DNA from: Bacteroidales bacterium | GTDB lineage: Bacteria; Bacteroidota; Bacteroidia; Bacteroidales; UBA932 | Assembly (NCBI GenBank): GCA_017535125.1 | Contig: JAFXUS010000075.1 | Coordinates: forward strand, 1-53,339 | Reading direction: 5' to 3' | DNA: 53,339 bases | Shown: piece by piece, positions 37,378 through 44,682 of the stretch | How positions within the stretch are numbered: the first letter of the stretch is position 1 | Layout of the letters: each line of letters opens with the position of its first letter | Notes under the pieces: generated by a model | Databases searched by the model: none | What the model saw: only the letters and a program-made list of their open reading frames with translations | What the model was told of the DNA's origin: nothing | Made by a program: the position numbers and the translations under genes

Positions 37378-37385
37378 ATTTGATT

Positions 37386-37817
37386 ATGTATCCCGCAAGA
37401 AGAAACCAGGCTTGGATTCCGAGCGTTTTTGGAGATCTGTTCGACGATTTCGCCGTGATGCCCGCGAAGCAGTTCGCTTCCCCGGCCGTCAACATCAAGG
37501 AAACCGACAAGGCTTTCGAGATTGAAATTGCGGCCCCGGGCATGACCAAGGAAGATTTCACGATCCGCGTCGACAACGACGAGGAACTGGTGATCGCCCT
37601 GGAGAAGAAGCATGAGAACAAAGAGGAGCACAAAGGAGAGAATTACCTGCGCCGCGAGTTCTCCTACGCATCCTACCACCAGGCCTTCACGCTGCCCGAC
37701 AACATCGACGTCGAGAACATCAAGGCCGCGATGAACAACGGCATCCTGGGCATCGAACTGCCCAAGAAGACACCGGACAAGCAGATTCCTGCTTCGCGCC
37801 AAATCGCCATCGCTTAA
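37386..37817 (+). CDS. Small heat-shock protein, Hsp20/alpha-crystallin family
   Basis: An ATP-independent cytoplasmic holdase of 143 residues. The N-terminus MYPARRNQAWIPSVFGDLFD is the variable arm. The alpha-crystallin domain runs from about residue 33 (SPAVNIKETDKAFEIEIAAPGM) to about 130, ending in NGILGIELPKK. The closing IAIA resembles the C-terminal IxI oligomerisation motif. It stands alone between its promoter and a strong terminator, which suggests separate stress control. Confidence 0.94.
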   Translation: MYPARRNQAWIPSVFGDLFDDFAVMPAKQFASPAVNIKETDKAFEIEIAAPGMTKEDFTIRVDNDEELVIALEKKHENKEEHKGENYLRREFSYASYHQAFTLPDNIDVENIKAAMNNGILGIELPKKTPDKQIPASRQIAIA

Positions 37818-37838
37818 GGAGCAGGCCGGCAAATGAAG

Positions 37839-37876
37839 AGACCGCCGTGGGACCATTCCCGCGGCGGTCTTTTTTA
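37839..37876 (+). terminator. Rho-independent terminator of hsp20
   Basis: A 14-bp stem (AGACCGCCGTGGGA with TCCCGCGGCGGTCT, one G-U pair) and a CCAT loop are followed by six T. It is the clearest terminator in the window and separates hsp20 from the next cluster. Confidence 0.9.
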
Positions 37877-37923
37877 TTTTGTTAAAATAAATCCGTATCT
37901 TCGTGTTTCAAACACATGACGTC

Positions 37924-38667
37924 ATGACCAAGCTCGTTTCCATCCTGCTCGCCGCCGCCGTCGCCGGCTGCTCCGCGCAACAACTCCCCTTCCCCGTGGA
38001 ATCCTTCGACACGCCCGCCGGCGGAAAGGTTGAAATCGCCATGATCCATCATGGATCCATCGCCCTGAGCTACAAGGGCTTCCATATCCAGATCGACCCG
38101 GTGATGCAGATGGGCGGCACGCAGATTGACTATTCCGCTTTCCCGAAAGCGGACTGCATCCTCGTGACCCACGAGCACGGCGACCACCTCGACCCGGCCG
38201 CCATCGACTTCCTTTCCAAGGCCGACACCCGCATCCTCCTCAACCCCGCCTCCCGCGAGAAACTGGGCAAGGGCGAGGCCGTCTCCAACGGCGACACGCT
38301 GCGCATCGGTCCCGTCGGGATCATCGCAGTCCCGGCCTACAACATTACGGAAGACCACCTGCAGTTCCACCCCCAGGGGCGGGACAACGGCTATATCCTG
38401 GACTTCGACGGTTTCCGCGTGTACGTGTCCGGCGACACGGAAGACATCGACGAGATGGCCGGCTTCGGCCCCGTGGACGTCGCCTTCCTCTCCGCCAACC
38501 AGCCGTACACGATGACCACCACGCAGTGTGTCGAGGCTGCCATGACCCTGGCCCCGAAGGTGCTCGTCCCCTACCACCTTTCAAATACCGACACGCAGGA
38601 GATCAAGAACGTCCTGGATTCCAACGATTCCGGCATCCAGGTGCTGCTTTTCGAAGAACTGAGATGA
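37924..38667 (+). CDS. Metallo-beta-lactamase-fold lipoprotein, UlaG-like
   Basis: A 247-residue MBL-fold hydrolase of the UlaG/YtkL-like group. Zinc ligands appear in THEHGDHLD near residue 85 and SGDTED near 172. The N-terminus KLVSILLAAAVAGC is a lipoprotein signal with a lipobox ending in Cys, so it is probably membrane-anchored on the periplasmic side, unusual for this group. I chose the ATG at 37924, since an earlier in-frame start would spoil the signal peptide. A -7-like TATCTTCG lies at 37896-37903, and the start codon is inside the palindrome CATGACGTCATG. Its substrate is unknown. The stop overlaps the next start by 4 nt. Confidence 0.85.
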   Translation: MTKLVSILLAAAVAGCSAQQLPFPVESFDTPAGGKVEIAMIHHGSIALSYKGFHIQIDPVMQMGGTQIDYSAFPKADCILVTHEHGDHLDPAAIDFLSKADTRILLNPASREKLGKGEAVSNGDTLRIGPVGIIAVPAYNITEDHLQFHPQGRDNGYILDFDGFRVYVSGDTEDIDEMAGFGPVDVAFLSANQPYTMTTTQCVEAAMTLAPKVLVPYHLSNTDTQEIKNVLDSNDSGIQVLLFEELR

Positions 38668-39290
38668 TGAAGACGGGCCTGATCGTCGCCATGTCCTCGG
38701 AATACGAGGCGCTCCGCCGGGCCGGGATTTCCGGTGCGGTGCAGTCCGGCATCGGCAAGGCCGAGGCCGCCCGCACGGCGACGGAGATGATCCTGCGCGA
38801 CCGCCCGGACTGCATCATCAATTCCGGCTGCGCCGGCGGCATCGCCCCGGAGCTCAAGGTGTTCGACATCGTGGTCGGCGCCCAGACCGCCTACCACGAC
38901 GTATGGTGCGGCGAGGGCAATCTCCCGGGGCAGGTCCAGGGGCTGCCGCAGCGCTTCGACGCCGATCCGGCACTGCTGCGCGCAGCACTTTCCCTGCCGG
39001 TGGAGCGCCCGCTTCACAGCGGCCTCATCTGCTCCGGCGACCAGTTCCTCACGCGTGCCGAAGACGACGCCCGCATCCTCGCGGTGTATCCCGACGCGCT
39101 GGCCGTCGATATGGAGTCGGCCGCCATCGCGCAGGTCTGCCGGCACTACGGCGTGCCCTTCCTGAGTTTCCGCCTGATCAGCGACGCCCACCATGCCCCG
39201 GACGGGGCGGAGACCGTCTATCAGGATTTCTGGAAGACCCTCGCCGACAATTCTTTCTCTTTCCTTCAGAAACTGATTGATACCTTATGA
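38664..39290 (+). CDS. 5'-methylthioadenosine/S-adenosylhomocysteine nucleosidase family protein
   Basis: A 208-residue nucleoside phosphorylase/nucleosidase of the MTAN (Pfs/MqnB-like) group. The family motifs are SGCAGGIAPELKVFDIVVG near residue 51 and VDMESAAIAQVC near 145, followed by LISD with the catalytic aspartate. It probably cleaves MTA and SAH, or futalosine; the two cannot be separated here. The start is the ATGATG at 38664, overlapping the preceding stop. The next gene overlaps by 4 nt. Confidence 0.88.
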   Translation: MMKTGLIVAMSSEYEALRRAGISGAVQSGIGKAEAARTATEMILRDRPDCIINSGCAGGIAPELKVFDIVVGAQTAYHDVWCGEGNLPGQVQGLPQRFDADPALLRAALSLPVERPLHSGLICSGDQFLTRAEDDARILAVYPDALAVDMESAAIAQVCRHYGVPFLSFRLISDAHHAPDGAETVYQDFWKTLADNSFSFLQKLIDTL

Positions 39291-40588
39291 CAGAAAAACG
39301 ACAGGAAGCCGACCTGGCCGAAGTGCTGGAAGTGGCGGCCGAAGCGGGACACATCCTGCTGGAGAACGGCGCCGAGATTTCCCGCGTGGAGGACATCATG
39401 TCCCGGATCGCATCGCATTTCGGCGTCGATTCGGGCAGTTTCTTCGTGCTCAGCAACGGCATCTTCACCACCGGCTCGGTGGACAAGGTCCGGCATGGCG
39501 GCGGCCAGGCGCAGACCTACGCCAACGTGGAATTCATCCCCATCCGGGCCATCCAGCTTTCCAAGGTCATCGCCGTCAACCGTCTGAGCTATGACATCGC
39601 CTACGGCGTCTGCTCGCTGGAGCAGGCGCGCGAGCGGCTGCACCTCATCCGCATGTCGGCCCCCAAACCGAACTGGGAGCAGATCCTGGGCTCCGCCCTC
39701 GGAGCCGCCGGCTTCTGCGCCGTGTTCGGCGGCGGCTGGCTGGACTGCGCCGCCGCCTTCGTGGTAGGCGCGCTCCTGTACGCCTTCATCCTGTTCGTCA
39801 GCAGCCGTTTCCTGTCCAAGATCGTGGGCGGGGTCAGCAACGCCCTGCTGGCCACCTTCCTCTGCCTGCTGTTCCACCGCATCGGTTTCGGCGACAGCCT
39901 CAGCAACATGATCATCGGTTCGATCATGCCCCTGGTCCCCGGCGTCCCCTTCGTGAACGGGGTGCGGGACCTGGCGAATTCCGACTACATCGCCGGCCTG
40001 ACGCGCCTGACCGACGCGATGCTCGGGTTCGTGTGCATCGCGCTCGGCGTGGCTTTCAGCTTCATGCTGGACGGCTGGGCCTTCGGCGGCATGGTCGTCC
40101 TGCAGGGCATGAGCGTCAATCCGGCCACCGCCGGCCTGCTCACCCAGACGGTCGCGGCCTTCGTGGGCACGCTCGCCTTCGCCGACCTGTTCGGCGTGCC
40201 GCGGGCGCAATACCTGACCGCCGGCCTGATCGGCGCCATCGGCTGGTGCGTGTACCTGGTGCTGGTGCGTTTCCTGGCCGTCAGCCCCGTCATCGCCGTC
40301 ATCCTTTCTTCCGTGCTGATCTGCATCCTGTCGCGCTTCGCCGCCATCAACCACAAATGCCCCGCCCAGGTATTCCTGCTCTGCGGCATCTTCCCGCTGG
40401 TGCCGGGAGCCGGTATCTTCTGGTGTACCTATTACCTGGTTTTCGGCCAGCTCGCAGCGTCGCTCACGAGCGGCTTCGGCGCCGCCAAGGCAGCCGTCGC
40501 CATCGTGCTCGGCATCATCCTGGCCATGGAACTGCCCCAGCGCCTCTTCTCGGGCAGAAAGCAGAAAACGGGGCGCTCCATCCACTGA
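39287..40588 (+). CDS. Threonine/serine exporter, single-chain ThrE family
   Basis: An inner-membrane protein of 433 residues. The N-terminal part (VLEVAAEAGHILLENGAEISRVEDIM; then SNGIFTTG) is the ThrE/YjjP cytoplasmic domain, followed by about five membrane segments. The C-terminal part (about 280-420) is the ThrE_2/YjjB domain with further segments. In E. coli the halves are separate proteins (YjjP, YjjB); here they are fused, as in ThrE of actinobacteria. It likely exports threonine, serine or a small dicarboxylate. It overlaps the nucleosidase stop by 4 nt. Confidence 0.88.
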   Translation: MTEKRQEADLAEVLEVAAEAGHILLENGAEISRVEDIMSRIASHFGVDSGSFFVLSNGIFTTGSVDKVRHGGGQAQTYANVEFIPIRAIQLSKVIAVNRLSYDIAYGVCSLEQARERLHLIRMSAPKPNWEQILGSALGAAGFCAVFGGGWLDCAAAFVVGALLYAFILFVSSRFLSKIVGGVSNALLATFLCLLFHRIGFGDSLSNMIIGSIMPLVPGVPFVNGVRDLANSDYIAGLTRLTDAMLGFVCIALGVAFSFMLDGWAFGGMVVLQGMSVNPATAGLLTQTVAAFVGTLAFADLFGVPRAQYLTAGLIGAIGWCVYLVLVRFLAVSPVIAVILSSVLICILSRFAAINHKCPAQVFLLCGIFPLVPGAGIFWCTYYLVFGQLAASLTSGFGAAKAAVAIVLGIILAMELPQRLFSGRKQKTGRSIH

Positions 40589-40592
40589 ACAC

Positions 40593-41249
40593 GTGATACA
40601 CAATATCTTCTTTGATTTCGACGGCACGCTCGCTGACACCAGCGAGGGAATCGTCCGCTGCACGCAGGCCACCTTGCAGGAAATGGGCCTGCCCGCCTCC
40701 ACGCCGGAGCGCATCCGCTCCACCATCGGGCTGCCCCTGGGGCAGTGCTTCGCCCGCGGCACGGACACGCCGACGGAGCGCATCGACGAGGCCTGCGCCA
40801 CCTACCGCCGGATTTTCGGCGACATCGCCATCCCCTGCATCACCCTCTTCCCGGGCGTGAAGGACGGCCTCGCCGGACTGCACGCGGCCGGGTTGCGCCT
40901 CGCCATCTGCACTTCGCGCAGCAGCGCGTCGCTCCACACCCTGCTCGACATGCTGGAGATCGGGCCCTATTTCAGCGCCCTCACCAACAACGAGGACGTC
41001 ATCCATCCCAAGCCCGCCCCGGACCTCGCGCTCCTGCTGCTGGAGCGGCTCGGCGCGCGTCCGGAAGAATCGCTGGTCGTCGGCGACACCGTCTTCGACC
41101 TGCAGATGGGCCGCGGCGCCGGCTGCCACACCTGCGGCGTGACCTGGGGCAACCAGGACCGCGCCATGCTGCAGACCGCTGACCCGGACTGCGTCATCGA
41201 CGATTTCCGCGAACTTTTCGTATATTTGCGTAAAGCAGAAACGTTATGA
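40593..41249 (+). CDS. HAD-superfamily phosphatase, phosphoglycolate-phosphatase-like
   Basis: A 218-residue HAD hydrolase with all four motifs: FDFDGTLAD (motif I, nucleophile D in the first ten residues), CTSRS (II), HPKPAPD (III) and VGDTVFD (IV), with an alpha-helical cap between I and II. The start is GTG at 40593, 4 nt after the exporter stop. The substrate is unknown. The next gene overlaps by 4 nt. Confidence 0.88.
   Translation: MIHNIFFDFDGTLADTSEGIVRCTQATLQEMGLPASTPERIRSTIGLPLGQCFARGTDTPTERIDEACATYRRIFGDIAIPCITLFPGVKDGLAGLHAAGLRLAICTSRSSASLHTLLDMLEIGPYFSALTNNEDVIHPKPAPDLALLLLERLGARPEESLVVGDTVFDLQMGRGAGCHTCGVTWGNQDRAMLQTADPDCVIDDFRELFVYLRKAETL
41221..41228 (+). promoter_or_regulatory. 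Possible internal -7 box before the kinase-AAA+ gene
   Basis: An exact TATATTTG lies 17 nt before the kinase-AAA+ ATG, inside the HAD gene. No good -33 box is present, so an internal promoter for this gene and clpP is only a possibility. Confidence 0.3.
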
Positions 41250-42988
41250 CCCGGCTTCCAGAATTCACCCCGTTCGGGGACTACACCGTCCACCGCTTCA
41301 TCAAGGCGGGCCTGTACAACGACAGCTACATCGTGAAGGACGCCCAGGGCGTGCCCTTCTTCATGAAATTCTACGACGTGTCGCGCATGCCCGACAAAAT
41401 GCTGCAGGACGGCGTCGTGGAGGAGATCGTCCAGTGCCGGCGCATCTCCCATCCCAGCATCATCCGCTACGTCGCGGACGGATCCGGCAAGATCAACGGC
41501 CACGAATTCCAATACCTGATTACGAAGTTCTTCGAGGGCAAGCTCCTGTCGGAGGTACTGCGTGAAGGGCGCAAGTTCTCCGCAGCCGAAGCCAAATCCA
41601 TCCTCATCCCCATCCTCGAGGGGCTCGTGTACCTGCACGACGAGCTGGACCTGAACCACAACGACCTCACTCCGCGCAACATCCTGCTGGAGTCCACTGC
41701 GGACGGCGTCACGCCCAAGATCATCGACCTGGGACACACGCACGGCGACCTGGAAGGCCCCGTTCCCTTCCCGATGGAGGACCTCAACCTCTTCTTCGTG
41801 GCGCCGGAAGCCCTGAAGGACACGTTCAATGAGAAAAGTGACATTTTCTCCCTCGGCGCCATCCTTTTCACCATGCTGACCGGACAGGAGCCCTGGTACT
41901 GCCACATCGGCGCGCACGACTCCTTCTACTCCCGCAAGATCAGCATCGGGCGTGCCCGCCAGAACGCGCTGGAGTATCCGAAAGGCGCGACCTACGACCC
42001 GGAACTGGATGCAGTCATCGCCGCGTGCCTGAGTTTCGACCCGGCGCAGCGGCCGGACGCATCCGTACTGCTCAAGACCCTCACGGAGGACTTCACGCCC
42101 GGGGAAATCTCCCTGCGGGAAGACAGCACGCCCCAGCCGGATCCGGCACAGACGCCCGCAAACGAGATTCGCGAGGACCAGATCACCCTCCAGGCCCAGC
42201 GGAACCGGGCCGGACACGGAGGCTTCGCCGACGTGGCGGGCATGAACGATCTCAAGCAGGAGCTGCTGCGCCGCGTGATCTGGGTCCTGCAGGACAAGGA
42301 GAAAGCCGCCAAATACCGCCTGCTGCCGCCCAACGGCATGCTGCTCTACGGCCCTCCGGGCTGCGGCAAGACCTTCTTCGCCAAGAAATTCGCCGAGGAA
42401 TCGGGCTTCAACTACTACCTCGTGAACGGTTCCGACCTCGGCAGCACCTATATACACGGCACCCAGGGCAAGATCGCCGACCTCTTCAAAAAGGCCGCCG
42501 AGAACGCCCCGTCCGTGATCTGCTTCGACGAATTCGACTCCTTCGTCCCGGCCCGCGGGTCGGATTCCGCGCGAAACCGCGCGGAAGAAGTGAACGAGTT
42601 CCTCTCCCAGCTGAATAATTGTGCCGAGCGCGGCGTCTTCGTGATCGGCACGACCAACCGCCTGGACATGATCGATCCCGCCGTCCTGCGCAAGGGGCGC
42701 ATGGACCTGAAATACGAAATTCCGGCCCCCGACCCCGAGACTCGCCGGGCCATGTTCGCGCTGCATCTCAAGGGTCGGCCCGTCTCCGAAGACATCGACC
42801 TGAACCGCCTCGCGCTCCTGTCCGACGGCTACGCCTCCTCCGACATCGCCTTCATCGTCAACGAGTCGGCCATGGTGGCGGCACTCGCCGACGAACCCAT
42901 CTCGCAGCACATCCTGGAGGAATCCCTCCGCTGCAATCCTTCTTCCCTCGCGGCCCCGAAACGGCCCAAGATCGGCTTTGACAACTAA
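41246..42988 (+). CDS. Protein kinase fused to AAA+ ATPase
   Basis: A 580-residue cytoplasmic fusion. Residues 10-280 are a eukaryotic-type kinase with K41 (MKFYDV), a C-helix Glu near 60, the catalytic loop HNDLTPRN (D140, N145; the usual Lys is Thr) and DLG (D161) instead of DFG, so it may be active. A polar linker (about 285-325) leads to a classical-clade AAA+ domain: DVAGMNDLKQEL, Walker A GPPGCGKT (369-376), a pore-loop-like TYIHG, Walker B ICFDEFD (about 425-431) and GTTNRLDMIDPAVLRKGRMD with the arginine region. The last six residues are KIGFDN. It overlaps the HAD gene by 4 nt and precedes clpP by 12 nt. A regulated unfoldase or remodelling ATPase is likely; a ClpP partnership is hypothesis. 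Confidence 0.88.
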   Translation: MTRLPEFTPFGDYTVHRFIKAGLYNDSYIVKDAQGVPFFMKFYDVSRMPDKMLQDGVVEEIVQCRRISHPSIIRYVADGSGKINGHEFQYLITKFFEGKLLSEVLREGRKFSAAEAKSILIPILEGLVYLHDELDLNHNDLTPRNILLESTADGVTPKIIDLGHTHGDLEGPVPFPMEDLNLFFVAPEALKDTFNEKSDIFSLGAILFTMLTGQEPWYCHIGAHDSFYSRKISIGRARQNALEYPKGATYDPELDAVIAACLSFDPAQRPDASVLLKTLTEDFTPGEISLREDSTPQPDPAQTPANEIREDQITLQAQRNRAGHGGFADVAGMNDLKQELLRRVIWVLQDKEKAAKYRLLPPNGMLLYGPPGCGKTFFAKKFAEESGFNYYLVNGSDLGSTYIHGTQGKIADLFKKAAENAPSVICFDEFDSFVPARGSDSARNRAEEVNEFLSQLNNCAERGVFVIGTTNRLDMIDPAVLRKGRMDLKYEIPAPDPETRRAMFALHLKGRPVSEDIDLNRLALLSDGYASSDIAFIVNESAMVAALADEPISQHILEESLRCNPSSLAAPKRPKIGFDN

Positions 42989-43000
42989 TGACCTACGAAT

Positions 43001-43672
43001 ATGCAAAAGAGCGAATTTGAAAAGTATGCGACCCTCGGGCGTGGCATCAACTCCATGACCCTGCAGGACTACCGTTCCGCCCTGGACGCCTACATCAACC
43101 CCACCATCATTGAAGAACGGCCCCTGAACGTGGCCTCGATGGACGTTTTCAGCCGGCTGATGATGGACCGCATCGTCTTCCTCGGCGTCGCCATCAACGA
43201 CGACGTCGCCAACATCATCCTGGCGCAGCTGCTCTTCCTCTCCTCCACCGACCCGACCAAGGAAATCTCCCTGTATATCAACACGCCGGGAGGAAGCGTG
43301 TCCAGCGGTCTCGCCATCTACGACACCATGCAGCTGATCCAGCCCGACGTGGCCACCATCTGCACCGGCATGGCCGCCTCGATGGGCTCCGTACTGCTCT
43401 GCGCCGGCACGCCCGGCAAGCGCGCCGCCCTGCCCCACTCGCGCGTGCTCATCCACCAGCCGCTCGGCGGCGCCGAAGGACAGGCCTCCGACATCCTCAT
43501 CGCGGCCAAGGAAATCGAGAAGACCCGCCAGGAGCTCATCTCCATCATCGCGCAGCACAGCGGCCAGTCCTACGACAAGGTTTTCGCCGATGCCGACCGC
43601 GACTACTGGATGACGGCGGAGGAGGCCCGCGCCTACGGCATGATCGACAACATTTTGAAATCCCGAAAATAA
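43001..43672 (+). CDS. clpP: ATP-dependent Clp protease proteolytic subunit
   Basis: A 223-residue serine protease that forms the tetradecameric chamber fed by AAA+ unfoldases. The catalytic triad is intact: S127 (MAASMG), H152 (RVLIHQPLGG) and D201 (ADRDYWM), with spacings of 25 and 49 residues as in E. coli ClpP. IICTGM-like and TPGGSVSSG segments are conserved. In many Bacteroidetes clpP is followed by clpX; here there is no clpX, and instead the kinase-AAA+ gene lies 12 nt upstream. The stop codon lies inside the his promoter. Confidence 0.96.
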   Translation: MQKSEFEKYATLGRGINSMTLQDYRSALDAYINPTIIEERPLNVASMDVFSRLMMDRIVFLGVAINDDVANIILAQLLFLSSTDPTKEISLYINTPGGSVSSGLAIYDTMQLIQPDVATICTGMAASMGSVLLCAGTPGKRAALPHSRVLIHQPLGGAEGQASDILIAAKEIEKTRQELISIIAQHSGQSYDKVFADADRDYWMTAEEARAYGMIDNILKSRK

Positions 43673-43684
43673 TCCATACCTTTG
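43654..43684 (+). promoter_or_regulatory. Predicted his operon promoter
   Basis: TTTG (43654-43657), a 19-nt spacer and TACCTTTG (43677-43684) match the Bacteroidetes consensus perfectly. The promoter overlaps the end of clpP. Transcription should begin just before the leader-peptide ATG at 43692. Confidence 0.75.
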
Positions 43685-43691
43685 CGAAAGT

Positions 43692-43733
43692 ATGACCCAG
43701 CTGCGCGCATATCATCACCACCACCGAATCTGA
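43692..43733 (+). CDS. hisL: His operon leader peptide
   Basis: A 13-codon frame, MTQLRAYHHHHRI, with four consecutive His codons (CAT CAC CAC CAC). It starts about 8 nt after the -7 box and is followed by an attenuator terminator and hisG. Stalling on low charged tRNA-His should favour read-through, as in enterobacterial his operons (inference by analogy). Confidence 0.82.
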   Translation: MTQLRAYHHHHRI

Positions 43734-43775
43734 GGATCCGGTAGGTCGTCGTGTGCGTGCATGTTGCGTTGAGAG

Positions 43776-43807
43776 AGGCTTGCCGGAGGATCCGGGAAGC
43801 CTTTTTT
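43776..43807 (+). terminator. His operon attenuator terminator
   Basis: AGGCTT-CCGGA and TCCGG-AAGCCT form an 11-bp stem with one internal mismatch and a GGA loop, followed by six T (43802-43807). GGATCCGG at 43734-43741, right after the leader stop, can pair with the 5' arm and loop (CCGGA and GGATCC at 43783-43793), a candidate antiterminator. Confidence 0.82.
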
Positions 43808-43827
43808 GTGTTAGTAGTAAGAGAATT

Positions 43828-44679
43828 ATGTTAAGATTAGCCATCCAATCCAAGGGCCGTCTGAACGAAGACAGCACCGCCCTGCTGCGCGAGATCGGAA
43901 TCGACATCGACGATTCGCGCCGGAAATTCCTGTCCCAGGCGCCCAATTTCCCCCTGGAACTCCTGTATATGCGCGACGACGACATCCCGCAGGTCGTGTC
44001 CAGCGGCACGGCGGGCCTCGGCATCGTCGGCCTCAACGAGGTCGAAGAGCGCGGCTTCGACGTGCAGATCGTCAAGAAACTCGGTTTCGGCGCCTGCCGC
44101 ATTTCGCTGGCCGTGCCCAAGACCGTGGCCTACGACGGGCCGCAGTGGTTCGCCGGCAAGCGCATCGCCACCTCCTATCCCCGCATCCTGAAGAAATGGC
44201 TGGATGAGCAGGGCATCGAGGCCCGGATCGAGATCATCACGGGCTCCGTGGAAATCGCCCCCGCCGCCGACATCGCCGACGCCATCTTCGATATCGTCTC
44301 CTCCGGCGGCACGCTCGTGTCCAACGGCCTGGTCGAGGTGGAGAAAGTATTCTGGTCCGAAGCCGTGCTCATCTCGAACGGGCAGCTGACCCCGGATCAG
44401 CAGGAAATCCTCGACGAGATGCTCTTCCGCATCGATTCGGCCATGGTCAGCCGCCGCAAGAAATACATCCTGATGAACCTCCCGCAGGCTTCCGTGGAGG
44501 AAGCGACCCGGATCCTGCCCGCCATGCGCAGCCCGACCGTGATGCCGCTCGCCGCCGAGGGCTGGTGCTCCATGCACTCCGTCGTGGACGAGGACGACCT
44601 CTGGGACAAGATCAAGCAGCTCAAGGCGATCGGCGCCGAGGGCATCCTGGTACTGAACATCGACAAAATCATTCCGTAA
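43828..44679 (+). CDS. hisG: ATP phosphoribosyltransferase, long form
   Basis: Catalyses the first step of histidine synthesis, joining ATP and PRPP. The 283-residue length and the C-terminal domain (about 200-283, PTVMPLAAEGWCSMHSVV) show the long HisG form, which needs no HisZ and is usually feedback-inhibited by histidine. GSVEIAPAADIADAIFDIVSSGGTL carries the PRPP-binding loop. I chose the ATG at 43828 (MLRLAIQSKGRL); longer frames run into the attenuator. Confidence 0.96.
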   Translation: MLRLAIQSKGRLNEDSTALLREIGIDIDDSRRKFLSQAPNFPLELLYMRDDDIPQVVSSGTAGLGIVGLNEVEERGFDVQIVKKLGFGACRISLAVPKTVAYDGPQWFAGKRIATSYPRILKKWLDEQGIEARIEIITGSVEIAPAADIADAIFDIVSSGGTLVSNGLVEVEKVFWSEAVLISNGQLTPDQQEILDEMLFRIDSAMVSRRKKYILMNLPQASVEEATRILPAMRSPTVMPLAAEGWCSMHSVVDEDDLWDKIKQLKAIGAEGILVLNIDKIIP

Positions 44680-44682
44680 ACC

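Noticed and set aside
37915..37926. Perfect palindrome CATGACGTCATG at the start of the MBL lipoprotein gene.
   Set aside because: It could be an operator, but 12-bp palindromes occur by chance in a window this size and no second copy or promoter context supports it.
40967..43558. An 863-codon minus-strand frame opposite the kinase-AAA+ and clpP genes.
   Set aside because: Shadow frame of real genes with clear catalytic motifs; no domain is visible in its translation.
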